NCBI GenBank assembly: GCA_032158125.1
Contig: JASKOT010000001.1
Coordinates: forward strand, 62,001 to 126,000
Source: Papiliotrema nemorosa
Lineage: Eukaryota; Basidiomycota; Tremellomycetes; Tremellales; Rhynchogastremaceae
Reading direction: 5' to 3'
DNA length: 64,000 nt
Position 1 is the stretch's first letter, and the number at the start of each line of letters is the position of its first letter. Below the pieces are notes generated by a model, which was not told the DNA's origin, did not search any database, and was given only the letters and a program-made list of their open reading frames with translations. Below, one piece after another: positions 31,744 to 42,415 of the stretch. A program made the position numbers and the translations under genes.

Positions 31744-32538
31744 GGTGATCACTCTCTTGACGTGCTGCTAGAGGCTGATGATAAGGCAGTGGAAGGCGAT
31801 CGAGGGGTATAGAGTACACTCGAGGCGTGTTAAGAGGTCTAGGGGAGCTGGTTGACCTCCACCCATTCTCAAACCGGTGTGGCGGATCCGATCCACACCT
31901 CAGAGGTAGTCACAGTTGACAATCAATCTCGGGCAACGACCTTGTATCAGGATCAGCCAGTTGTTCAGATAGCCGAGAAGGAACAGTGAGCTTCCAGACA
32001 CTAATCTAGCAGATACAAAGGTTGATGTCCGGAACACTTTCTGTTTCGCGAGCGAGCGATACGAGATGATGGCCAGAACGGCGATGATAGCCGTGAGCGC
32101 GCATGAGCTGTGCCACGTAAAGCACTGCCAAAGCTTCGTCTGCCAGCTGAGAGCATGGACCCTAGGAAAAGCATGACCTCGTAGCATATTTGACGTGATC
32201 TTGCTATGTACCGCAACTCGACGCTCAGCTTACCTGGCAAACTCCCCGCGCGGATAGATCTCAATCACAAAGGACGACTTCCGCGTGATCAATCTTGCAT
32301 GTTCCGTTCACTCGAAGGTAACGTATCTCTCTCAAGTCGCACGGGACGTCGTATATGCTTGACGTACAGGCGACCCTCGGATCTGATCTCGAAGATTCAA
32401 TTGTAAGCGCGGCTAGATGATTGGGCCGTGCGTTGAAGAATGGTCCTCGATCCGACGCATCAGCTATAAGAACTTGCGGATGTGATGTACTCTCCTCCCA
32501 AAACTCCCGACTGATCTAGTTCATTCCCCTCCTGAATC
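31744..32538. other. Divergent intergenic region, GPATCH11-like / hemerythrin
   Basis: This 795-bp gap holds a TATA-like element (32465-32470) for the plus-strand gene. A minus-strand open frame (31900-32187, hydrophobic middle) has no splice support or homology that I can see. No other gene is supported. Confidence 0.45.
32465..32470 (+). promoter_or_regulatory. Candidate TATA box of the hemerythrin-domain gene
   Basis: TATAAG lies 69 bp upstream of the ATG at 32539. Inferred from position. Confidence 0.4.
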
Positions 32539-33650
32539 ATGTCGACCGCTAAACCCCTGCCGGACTTACCAGCGGAATCTCCCCTCACCTCTGAACGGTT
32601 CAAAGAGATTAGAGAGAAATTCTATCAGACCAGTCTGAGGCCCAAACCGGTGGGTGGGTATCCGCACGAGGCGCCAAGGTCTCTAATCAGCTCGTATAGA
32701 CAGAGTGGAAAGAGTCTCATGCGTGGGTCATGAGCGTCGTTCATCTGTTCATGATTGACATGCTCATCCGAGTCTACGCTGTGAGTATCCCCGCCCTCCA
32801 TCCCTGCCATCGTCACGAGCTCACCTGCTGATGGGAGTTTGCAAACGAGGCGGTGGGAAATGACGATCTGGTGAACTACCTCGGGTTTGCGGATATGGCC
32901 TTTGCGCAAATCTGCAACCATCATCATTTCGAAGGTGAGCCACCGTCACTCTACCTCTTGCTTTCGGTGCGGCTCTGACTTATAGAGGAGGTCTTCTTCC
33001 CCCTGGCGGAGAAAGTGACCGGTAATAACTTTATGAGCGTCAACGTAGTCCAGCATCATGCGTTTGCACCACAACTCGATCAGACATGGCAATACGTCCG
33101 TCAGTGTCGACAGGGGATAAAACCCCTACTCGTCCCTGCTGTCAAAGACGTCATACCCGAGATTGAAGCCATCGATCTGAGTGGCACGAACCTTGACCCC
33201 GTGAAAGGATTCAACCCCGAAAGACTCCAAAAGCATATGGATGGCTTCCTGCCTCTTTTGGCGGAACATCTACACGATGAGATTTCCACCCTCGCTCCGG
33301 AAAACTTTGCTGCGTTCGGGGAGAAAGAACAGAGAGAGACAGACAAGGCAGTTGAGAGTCATTTGAAGGCTTACGATCCGAGTTGGTTCCTCTGCAGTGT
33401 GGTTGGTGAGTGGCCATGCGTAGTTTGTGCAGGTGATATAGCTAAGAGTGTAGCTATGATGTCTATGAGCAACGTCAAACAGGTGATGGGTCTACCTATA
33501 CCAGTCCGAAGGATCATCGTACCTGTGAGATCTGTCTCATACTAGGGTTAGAATCGGCTGAAAAGGCAGTTTGTATTTGCTCGAAAGCATCCAGCTATCT
33601 GGCCGTACTGTAGCTACCCGGAAAATCTGACATTCTGGGGGAGTGCTTGA
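32539..33650 (+). CDS. Hemerythrin HHE cation-binding domain protein
   Basis: Four-helix-bundle protein expected to bind a di-iron centre. The predicted ligands are visible in order: HLFMID in helix 1 (about 32745), ICNHHHFEEEVFFPLAEK in helix 2 (near 32910-33010), VVQHHAFAPQLD in helix 3 (about 33050) and LLAEHLHDEIS in helix 4 (about 33260). This is the H...H-x3-E...H...H-x3-D/E layout. The start is MSTAKPLPDLPAESP. After a GTGAGA donor at 33522 and acceptor near 33570 the frame continues PFVFARKHPAIWPY and ends at TGA 33648-33650. A bipartite hydrophobic end followed by ARKHP-type residues is usual in fungal HHE proteins. Likely role in iron/oxygen or nitrosative-stress chemistry; no direct evidence. 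Confidence 0.82.
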
Positions 33651-33933
33651 GAGAGCCTTTTGTATGTGGGGTATACTGTACAATAGGCAGATCACGGAAC
33701 ATGAATCTAAGGGCTGTTCAAAGCTGTAAGAGAGTTTTTCTGTACTGTATATGAATGCATTTCCGCAACATGACCATATCAGCTAGACCCAAAACTGGAG
33801 AATAACGAGACGAGTCCACGCACTGCCTGCGCCGGTTCTCGCTTTGACTCTCAAATGTGTCTTCGACAGAGCAGATTCGTCTCGCACGGTCTCTGATGAG
33901 CCTTGGCTTGCGCGCAGGATCAACGGTAACAGG

Positions 33934-35015
33934 CTAGAACATGCGAGCACCGGGAGTCATCCCGTGATTCGATCCTAGCAGTCGACCTGTGCTCTGTCCA
34001 TATGCCGAAGCAGAGTTACCAATGGCGGACACTGTTCCGCCAAGCAGGCGCTGGGTTGGGGCAGAAGCGCTCGATACAGCTGATGCGGCTGCGCTGATCC
34101 CAGCAATACCCAGCGTACCAAGGGCGCTTGCGCCCTTCCAGAACAGGCCTCCTCCACCGCCTGTGCTTGGGGTATAGGTGGGCTGCTGATCCGGGACGAT
34201 CCAGTGCCCGTCTTCTGTCATTGTGGCGTTGTGTCCGCTTGGGGTGAATGGAGCGGGAATGTAAGACCCATACGCCTGGGAATCCGGTACATAGGTGTTA
34301 GAAGTCGACGTGTTTTCCCCTTTGAACAGGAAGTCATAGGTCCAGCCTGCAGCCGATCGAGCAGTATCCAAGACCTTCCTGGTGATTGTGTTTTGGCGGG
34401 AGGTCTGGGCTTTGTCAATGTAGAACGCCATGGACTGGGCACTACAGAGCTAGTCAGTCCCATTACGAACATAGGACAGGTCTTTGCAAACACTTACTCT
34501 TTCACCTCGGACTGTCCAAACAGACTGTTGATCTCCTTACAAGCGTCAGTCAGTACTCGTTTGCTCTCCCCAGTCCCGCTCTCTGCGGCGTTCTTGTAAA
34601 CCCAGTACATCCCCTTGAGAGCTGTATGAGTTGTCTTTGCAAGATCTTGTTTGACATCTGTGGCAGTACCAGCGGTCTGTGCATATGTGTTCACGATGGA
34701 AGCCAGGTCACGTTGACGTTTCGCCTGATTGGCGGTCAAATGGGATTTGGTGGCGTCGGTCCAGTAGTCCACGGTCTCTTTCAAGGTATTCATATGCTCA
34801 AAAGCATTGCAAGAAGGAGTATATTGTTTGAATTGTAGTCGTGAGGTAGATGCGGGTTCGCTCATTGTAGAGGGAAAGGTCGTGGGCTGTATGGTGGATG
34901 GCAAAATTGTGGAAGAGTCTCTGGAATGGGGTGGTCTTGTGGACTTGCGGGACCGCCCACTGGATCTCTGTGAGGACGGCGGTCGAGACGATTGTCCATG
35001 ACTGCTTCTCGGCAT
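33934..35015 (-). CDS. Hypothetical helical protein, two exons
   Basis: Not recognised. The chosen start MPRSSHGQSSRPPSSQR (35015) opens a basic Ser/Arg-rich region. A helical middle follows (HMNTLKETVDYWTDATKSHL, then SIVNTYAQTAGTATDVKQDL and LTDACKEINSLFGQSEVKE). One intron of about 60 nt near 34440-34495 joins it to QSMAFYIDKAQTSRQNT. The end is Gly/Ala/Ser-rich with a GLFWKGASALGTLGIAG run that may be membrane-associated or amyloid-like, and closes with ARMF. The frame stays open upstream to 35249, so the start could be earlier. It is convergent with the hemerythrin gene (283 bp) and divergent from the REEP gene. Confidence 0.6.
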
Positions 35016-35378
35016 AGTCGAAATGCTCTGCTGTTCTGGGTTGCTGAAAGAGCTGAGAGAATTTAGATAGCTAAGATCGTTCCGACTCGATCGAATGCAA
35101 TGATGATCAGGTTGAAAGAAGGGTGGCGAATGTGGGTCTTTCTGGGACTTGCGCACCCTCTGCACACATGTTGCCACTGATAGAAAGGAGGGATCACCTT
35201 GCGGATTGCCTGCAAGGAGACAGTCAACAAAGGAGCTTGAGTCTAGCACTATCCATCACCCTCAAGGTGTTTCTTGCATTGCTAGAACGATCTGGTGGAA
35301 ATCGCCAAATTTACGTGACGTGCTGCAGGGTCACTGAAACACGACCGGAAATTGAGGCGGTTCGCTCAGGCATCCAGG
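35016..35378. other. Divergent intergenic region, hypothetical / REEP-like
   Basis: This 363-bp spacer lies between divergent genes. Both flanking frames can be extended into it without better support. No TATA box, RNA gene or repeat seen. Confidence 0.4.
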
Positions 35379-36121
35379 ATGTCCTCCTCACGAGAGAAGT
35401 CCTCTTCAGGCTCATCTTCGAAAAAGCCAGCAAAGCCAAAGACCTTGGAAGAGGTCCGCATCGCCGAACAAGCTCATTATGTTAATTCGCTCCTCACGTC
35501 TCACGCTGGCTATCTCAAAGCCATCATCCTGTCGCTCTCCTCGGCTTTCGAGGTTTCTTTGACCACTACTGCAGCAATGATCGGGGCCATGTACTTCATG
35601 CTTCACCTCATCACGCCAGCGTTTCTCCTACCTCACCTGTCGGCACTGACAACTCTTATCATCCCCGTCACATGTACGATGCGGTCAATTGCGTTTGAAA
35701 AGGACAAGAAGAAGAGCGGAGATGCGAAAGATTCCTCTCAGTGGTGCTTATACTGGGTGTCATACTGCTTGTTCGAGTTTGGCCGAGGGTGGATAACTAC
35801 ATGGGCGCCAGGGTGTAAAGCCGTGTTTGAGGTCATTCGAACTGCGGGGCTGATTACGGTCGGAGGACCGTGGTTCGGCTACGCGGGTTTGGTGAGTTAC
35901 ATCATCTTTCAGAGATACCAAGGGGCTGATGCCAGCGTCCACCAGGACCAAGCGAGGAGCTTAGAAAGCTCGAAAAGGTAGAAGAAGCCAAAGAGAAGGA
36001 ACGACAAGCGAAAGAAGAGAGGGACAGGGCGAAACAAGACAAGGCAAAGGCTGAAAAGGCGAAGAAGGAATCGAAGGAAAAAGGCAAGAAGAGAGGCAAG
36101 GAGGTAGGCAAGGTATCTTAG
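35379..36121 (+). CDS. REEP/Yop1/HVA22-family ER membrane-shaping protein
   Basis: TB2/DP1/HVA22-domain protein that curves ER tubules. The N-terminus is Ser/Lys-rich and cytosolic (MSSSREKSSSGSSSKKPAK). Hydrophobic hairpins follow (TTAAMIGAMYFMLHLITPAF and LSALTTLIIPVTC). The family hallmark is WCLYWVSYCLFEFGRGW, then a second hairpin ending GGPWFGYAGL. A 44-nt intron (35892-35935) joins GYAGL to RPPGPSEELRKLEKVEE. The tail to TAG 36119-36121 is an almost pure Lys/Glu helix (about 60 residues, rich in KEK/EKAK), a probable coiled coil or microtubule/lipid-binding tail, longer than in yeast Yop1. Without that intron the frame would end 140 bp earlier. Confidence 0.82.
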
Positions 36122-36263
36122 AGCAGTGCAAAGAAGAAGTAGGACGCGGCATAATAGTGATGATCCCCTTGAAACCGTCCATCTGTTCTGAGAGGCAACC
36201 CCGTCGAGGGCTACGTGCTGCCACAATGTGGAGCCCTGCTTGATAAGCTTAACCACGTGGGCG

Positions 36264-36281
36264 AGTGGCAAATTTGCCACT
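36264..36281. promoter_or_regulatory. 18-bp perfect palindrome
   Basis: The sequence AGTGGCAAATTTGCCACT reads the same on both strands. It lies 265 bp before the TMEM41-like start and 143 bp after the REEP stop, next to a CACGTG palindrome. A dimeric transcription-factor site is the likely reading, by inference. Confidence 0.5.
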
Positions 36282-36480
36282 TTGGGTAATAACTCAGTCG
36301 ATAACGGCCGAGAGTGTTGTTAGTCGTCGTCTCATTTCCAAGACAACGTAGACACCTCTTGTCACACTCTCATCCTTGAATACCCCTCTCGACACCTCCA
36401 GCTCGTGGTCATTGCTTCACCGATGGTATAGGAACATCCAGAGAAACGGACAATCCACCTCCATACCCAGCTCGACTCGC

Positions 36481-36486
36481 TATAAG
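36481..36486 (+). promoter_or_regulatory. Candidate TATA box of the TMEM41-like gene
   Basis: TATAAG lies 60 bp before the ATG at 36546. Inferred from position. Confidence 0.35.
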
Positions 36487-36545
36487 CACCTCTGGACATC
36501 GCCTCGTTCCTTTGACCCCCCAAACAAGTCGACTCAGCCAAAACC

Positions 36546-38261
36546 ATGTCTTCTCCACCGACATACTCGGCCAATGGGTCTCTGGACGCCTATCCCCAAC
36601 CTACCACTCGACCAGCATCAGTCAGACATCGCAAATCATCCACCATCATCCCACTATCCTCACCTGCAGACGAACAGCCCGTTGTCTCACCGTCGACTTC
36701 TCCCGCCCGATCGACAGCCATTCTTCCTGAATATGGGTCTTACGAGCCATCTTCCCCTCCAACACCGCATGCAGCGGTAAAAATAACCGATAGCCATTCA
36801 AGGGCGCATCAAAACGGAGCGATTCCGACGTACATGCACGATATGGAAAGGAGAAATTCAAACGCCTCGTCGGCAGCTGAAGAAGGTGAAGCCACACCGC
36901 TTCTAGGGGATGGAGAGGAAGGCAAGATTCAGGTGAAATGGTACGAGGGACCATTGCTTGTTGCCGGGGTCAAATTTTCCCTCTTGTTCATCATCTTCAC
37001 TGCCATATTGGTGGGGACGTTCTACTTCGGCCTCCCGGAGATGGATCCGTGAGTAGCTTACCTCTGGTCTTGGCGGGATACAGAATGCTTACATGTCAGT
37101 GAGGACAAGAAAGACATCAAGCTTCCTCGGTCTTTTGCAGATCTCCAAGCCCTCAAGTGAGTACCGACTTCACAGAACAATGGCAGAGAGGTGCTGACAT
37201 ACTTAGCATGCTGTTCCAGAAATATAAACGGGAGTACCCTCTACGACTCATGCTCTGTGGGGTTGCCGCATACCTCTTGTGAGTGTGACAAGAGGTCCTC
37301 AGATAGTCCATTCGCTCATCCCAGCGTCCAAATGTTCTCCCTGCCTGGGTCCATGTACATTTCAATTCTCTTTGGAGCGGCATATGGAATCTTTACCGGT
37401 TTGCTCTTGTCGTGTTTAGTAAGTGTATCCTTTTAACCCAACTCATTCTAGTGCGACGCTTTTGGGTCGTCATTATGCTACGCCTTGTCTGCCATTGTCG
37501 CCCCACCGCTCCTCACCATTCCATTCTACCGTGCTCGAGTCGAGACATGGAGGATCAAAATAATGGGCGATCCCAAAAAGGGCAAACAGGTGTCTTGGGG
37601 AGACGTCTTTGCCTTTTTGGTCGTTCTCCGAATCTCGCCTGTGCCTCCTCATTGGGTCGCAAACTTCCTCGCACCCCACCTCGGTATCGGAGTTCCACTC
37701 TTCTGGCTCAGTTGTTTCATCGGTATCTGTCCCATATCGGTCATCCACGTCACGATCGGTTCCTCGTTGGATACCATGACATCGGCAGCCGACTTTCACC
37801 TTATATCTGTTCGAAATGTTCTGGGACTCTTCGCGGTCATTGTCGCAGTGCTCATTCCTGTCGGACTCAAGCGAATCTTCAAGAAGGACATTGGGGATCT
37901 CGAAGAGGCTGAAGCTGCAATCGAGGAGACGGCCGTCGACTCTGCAGTGGTCGACGTGCCAGCGGTTGAGGGTTCATCTCGACGATATCAAGCTGTCGAT
38001 TCCGGCGTCATTCTGGCTGGACCCAGTCGAGGCGATGATAACCTCGACACCGGAGCTCGAAAGGGTAAAGGGAGAGCGCTAGAAATCATCGCCGATGTCG
38101 AGAATGAGGACAACGAAGAGGAGGAGGTATTTGTCACGGATGAACCGGTGGCTATTGTCAAGCATGAGAAGCGACTCATCGGATACGGCACGATTGAGCC
38201 TGTTCAACCTGAAACAGTGGGACGTCAAGCAGGATCGGGATGGTGGTCGTTTGCTCGATAG
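36546..38261 (+). CDS. TMEM41/VTT-domain (SNARE-associated Golgi) membrane protein
   Basis: DedA/VTT-fold protein related to TMEM41B and yeast Tvp38, ER proteins with phospholipid scramblase activity. The first ~130 residues are disordered and cytosolic. A first membrane helix follows (FSLLFIIFTAILVGTFYFGL). The VTT core comes next: SMYISILFGAAYGIFTGLL, CDAFGSSLCYALSAIV with APPLL, then the second half VVLRISPVPPHWVANFL with its GIGVPLFWLSCFIGICPISV re-entrant part, and IGSSLDTMTS, matching the family motif with RISP-x-P. A final helix VLGLFAVIVAVLIPVGL leads to an acidic C-terminal tail. Four introns. The RISPVPP and GSSLDT motifs put it nearer TMEM41 than bacterial DedA. Confidence 0.88.
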
Positions 38262-38543
38262 ATTGGGGTGTAGTTGTAGTCGTTCTTCAGAGTACTTATA
38301 GTGTATTTAAGATGTATCGGATCTAGTGACCTTGCGAGTCTGACATGGTGTCTCGTTTCGGGGGGGGGAAGGGGAAAGCGGGGTTTGGTGTCAATTGAAT
38401 GGCATCCGTGCCTGACCGTTTGGAGTAGATCTCGGTTGGACAACAACCCCATCTCTCACTCTTGCACATCATTACATCGCACTCGCACCATACATACCTA
38501 GACTGCTCAGCGTTCTGTCTCGAGGAGACTTGAGTGCGACCAC

Positions 38544-41065
38544 ATGCCGCGGTACGAGGAAGACGCGGATAGTGGTGATATATCCCTCTCGCTCCCGCTC
38601 AGTCGATCGTCACCTCAACTCTCCTCCATTCTCAACGACAACCATGCTGGCCCGTCTCGGTATCGCGAGGTCCACAGCCCGACCCCTAAGCGATTGTTAG
38701 GAAAGACTTTATGGCCCCGGACCAATGGTGACTCTCATGTGGAAAATCGTACCGCAGCGAGCTCTCCTGGGATAGACGAGCGACGGTCTCAATCTGCCAA
38801 TCCATTTGGGGGAGATGTAAGTACAACTACGATCCCAATGACCAGGCGTACGAGCTCTTCGACGACTATAAAACCCGTCTCTCGATCGAGGTCCATGAAT
38901 GTCAGACATCTAGAGCTCTCTTTGGATCGAAGGAAAGGGTCGAATGGCTCGAATGGGGCACATACACCTAGTACGAGATTAGGATGGAGTAGAAGACCTG
39001 GAGAACCTAGACCGCCACCTTTGGTCAATCAAGATACGGTCGCTCGCATGGAGAGGTGGATCAAGGAGATTGTGGTGTGCAACTTTGACCTGGAACGTGG
39101 GCCTGTAGTCGAACGTAAAGTCATGGGTCGACCATGGGGTCCAGGAGAGAAAGAAAATGTGTAGGTCACCCCCTAGCTCCGGATCGGGTGTACAGCTCAG
39201 CCCACAGGGCATTCTCGAGTTTTCCTGATACTTCTCTCTTTGCAGAGGGTGATATACAATTCTCTTTCAAAATCCGTCATATACCTCCCAACCCATTATA
39301 TCCTGAACCGCCCTCGCCCATGCCCCCCGGCATGGAGAGCACCGAGTCGGCTCTACTTAACACACACGTCGAGGGGTCGAATGGGGATAAGAAGAGCTTG
39401 GATAGTGAGAACAAGGCGGAAGAGTATCGAAAATGGAATGAGAGGGGAAGAGAGTGGGTTTATGGGTTCGTCTGGTTTGAGCAGAGAAGGGACGGCGGGA
39501 TCGCTCGAGGGTACATGCAGGTGAGTCCCCCGCACGATATGATCTGCTTGAAGCTGAGGGTAGAAATCGCTGGTCATACTCACCCATCTACCCTTCCCCG
39601 CATTCTTTGCTGCAGTGCTTGACCGCATAGCTCCCGTCTTTTTCGAACATGGCTATTCTGCGCTCGAGGCAGCCTGTCATGCTATCGCTTCGTGGTATGT
39701 CAAGACTCTGGGAAAGCATCATGCTGACGACTAGGCCCGATCCGTGGCCAGACGTCACCTTAGGTCTGCCCTTGTTGTCAGAGGTGGTCCATGTCAAATT
39801 GCCCGACAGCAATGAAAGCCCTCAACTGGCGGTCTCTGCGCTAACTTACAACATGCCTAGACCAGTATGTGTCACCGTATCAGCTCATACTGAAGAAAGA
39901 TCTTTGCCTCGCTCCCTCCTTGCTCACCCTTGAAAGCCCTCTCAACAATCCTACCGTCCTTATGGTCAATATGGGAATGTCTGTTGCTAGCTGAACCGGT
40001 GCTCGTCATCGCACCAGATCCAAAGACTTGTTCAGAAATTGTCTGGTGGTTGCGAGATCTACTCAGACCTGTGAGTCGTCGTTAAATCCTCGACTAATGG
40101 CGCTTATGGCAGATCCCGCCGGCTGGGGATTTCCGACCGTATCTGCATATACATGATCACGATTTTTCATTGTTGGTCAATTCGAATAAGCCTCAGCCGG
40201 GACTAGTCGTCGGTGTCACAGTGAGTGCCTCCTATATCATCGCGATTTTAAGCTGAGCAATAGAACCCGTTCTTCCGCAATGCGGCTTCCCACTGGCCAA
40301 ACGTGATCAGCATCCCGTCGACCAAGCACCGCCGGCCCGTGAATGGCTCTTCTAGCGCGATCAAGGTAGAGCAGCCGGAGGGATTCATCTCGAAGAGACA
40401 TCGGAGTGTGCAGAAAGAGAGGACCCTCCTCAAACGGCTGGAGACTCTGGCGGCAGAAGGCAATCTCGATGGTGAGGTCAACAGCATAGCTTGTACTAAT
40501 TCCAGACGTCGCGGCAAACGACGCACTGCGGACGCACTTCCAACAACTCACCGAGCAGATGCTCGTCCCACTCAATCGATACTTCCAGACACTCGTCCCG
40601 ACCCTCTCTCCGAACCCCTCTCCGACTCTGCCACCTCAAAGCAACAACACTCTCAAAGCGTTTTCCATCCCCTCTTTCCTGGTACACCTCAAGACGCGGG
40701 GTCCCAACCCACTCTTGTTCCGCTCAAGGGGTCTCACCTCTCGAGCAAGGGTGGAGAGCGACTTTTACACTGCCTTCTGCATGTCGCCCACGTTTGCCGG
40801 ATGGCTCGCGGCTCGTGTGAACAGTCTCGGCCTGGCTGTAGCTCAACAGAGCACTTCTCTACTCGTTCCAGGCGACAGTCGACGACCGTCCGCGGCGGGT
40901 CTTGGACTCACACCCATCTTGGCTGATCTCGCGCTCTCAGACAGCACGACGAGCGGGACGAGATCTCCCACTCAGTGGAGCAGCGAAGGTGACCCTAGAA
41001 TGAGCAGTGATGGTTCGAGTGTCGGGCAGTATTCACATGCCGATGAGCCCATCAGAAGGAGGTGA
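38544..41065 (+). CDS. DENND6-type DENN-domain Rab-GEF
   Basis: Predicted guanine-nucleotide exchange factor of the DENND6 (FAM116) group, which activates Rab14-like GTPases in endosomal recycling. A disordered Ser-rich leader (about 160 residues) precedes the uDENN part: ERWIKEIVVCNFDLERGPVV, then NVAFSSFPDTSLFAEGDIQF after the first intron, then REWVYGFVWFEQRRDGG. The following exon gives KSLVILTHLPFPAFFAAVLD and YSALEAACHAIASW, nearly a signature of DENND6. The cDENN/dDENN region includes RPYLHIHDHDFSLL and NPFFRNAASHWPNV. The rest to TGA 41063-41065 covers the dDENN helices (LVPLNRYFQTLVP) and a Ser-rich tail. About eight introns. Confidence 0.87.
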
Positions 41066-41136
41066 CGATTTATACATCAATTGTATCATTTATATCATAC
41101 ATTCGTATATGCAGTTGTCGGATACATCGGCTAGGA

Positions 41137-42238
41137 CTAGAAGGCTGGTTTGGGCGGTAGGCCAGCGAGACCTTTTCTGAACACTTCTTGACGGGTTTCT
41201 TTCCTCTTGTCTGCTTCAGATCGAGCTGGCGGCGGCGGTGCGGGTCGAGCAGGCAGACCGTTGAGATTGGGACCGCTTGCCGATGTTGAAGGTCCCGCTT
41301 TGCTGGTCCAAAGCGGTGACGAGACTCTCGGCGACGAGTCGTGCCGATCATCGGACTGGTGATTGGCCTCTCCCCGCACAGCAGCGGCAAACTCCTTCTC
41401 CAGCTGATCGGCAGCTTGTTCCGCTTCTTCCTGGGTGAAACCGAGCTCTGAAGGGCTTGCAGATGCTGCTCCGTCGTCCACATTATTTAATCCACTTTCG
41501 TATGGGGCAGGTGATGCTGATGCCGAAGCGGATGCTGAGCCGCTAAGGGGATAAGCCAGAGAACCAGGAACATAATCCTCGTCGGTCGGTTTCGTCCTCG
41601 CCATAGCGGCTAACTTGGCTTCCATAGCTGCAATCTGGGCCGTGGTACTGCACTCAGCACAATAATCTTGATATATCGAGGAAGGGGGGGGGGGGGGGTC
41701 TCACTTTTGACCATGACGCTTCTGCTTGAGAAGGGAGAGAGTGGTAGTTTTGGGTGGATCTGTATGACGACGGCCTTTAGTAGAGTATGGTATTTCAGAA
41801 ACGGGTGCCTACGCGTTAGCGTAGATCGCTTGAGCAGGAGACTCTTGCGGACCGAGCTGGCTGATGTGACTACCAATTTACGACCACGCAATAACCTGTC
41901 GTGTAGCTTTGTGAGAGCCTTTGAAGCGTCCTTAAAGTCAGTCAACCCACACGATTAAGACGCTCAAGATGGCGTACATCTTTGTCGGAAAATTCCACAA
42001 ACGCATATCCTCTTGGTTTTCCCTTGAGAACGCCAGTCTTGTGGAACATAAAGTCGAGTTTTGTAATCTTGCCATATTTCGAAAAGATCTGAAGCAGCGT
42101 GTACTCGTCGACCGTAGGAGAGAGATTGCCGACGAACAACCTGTCCGTCTTCGCCGGTTGACCTGTGACCGAAGTAGCTGGATTGACGATGGGTCTGGAA
42201 GATGGACCCGCCTCGACTTGGCCGGCGCTGGATTGCAT
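41137..42238 (-). CDS. RRM protein, RBM18-like
   Basis: Single-RRM RNA-binding protein. The N-terminus MQSSAGQVEAGPSSRPIVNP is disordered. The RRM then shows RNP2 RLFVGNLSPTVDEY and RNP1 KGKPRGYAFVEFS (about residues 72-84), with TLLQIFSKYGKITKLDFMFH between them. This spacing and the FHKTG-x-LKGKPRGYAFV form match RBM18 closely. The second part of the domain is in a separate exon (DASKALTKLHDRLLRGRKLV). The C-terminal exon (41625-41137) is Ser/Ala/Pro-rich with an acidic helix (GFTQEEAEQAADQLEKEF), ending PPKPAF. One intron begins with GTGAGA followed directly by a run of 15 C (41684-41698 on the plus strand). Divergent from STT4 with 177 bp between starts. Confidence 0.85.
41684..41698. repeat. 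G15/C15 homopolymer in an RBM18 intron
   Basis: Fifteen consecutive G on the plus strand, which is C15 on the coding strand, immediately after the 5' splice site GTGAGA. Confidence 0.9.
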
Positions 42239-42415
42239 GGCGATAGTCACAAATCAACATCTGTCGTATTGATTCTGAGTGAGCTTGCTGATCATTCGGA
42301 GTGGGCGGTCATCTCCGCTCTTGTTGTGGTTGTCCTTCCAATGACATAGCCCGACCGTGACCGATAAACTTCATCCCTTCGAGATAGACGGTTCCTCAGG
42401 CAGACATGGACTGGT

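Larger units (their letters stand above)
36122..36545. other. Intergenic with two palindromes, upstream of TMEM41-like gene
   Basis: This 424-bp gap lies between two plus-strand genes. It contains the palindromes CCACGTGG (36253-36260) and AGTGGCAAATTTGCCACT (36264-36281), 3 bp apart, and a TATA-like TATAAG (36481-36486) 60 bp before the next ATG. Confidence 0.6.

Noticed and set aside
31900..32264. Hydrophobic minus-strand frame of about 90-120 codons
   Set aside because: No recognisable protein content, starts or splice support; lies in a divergent promoter region.
38360..38368. G9 run
   Set aside because: A short homopolymer between genes; nothing further around it.
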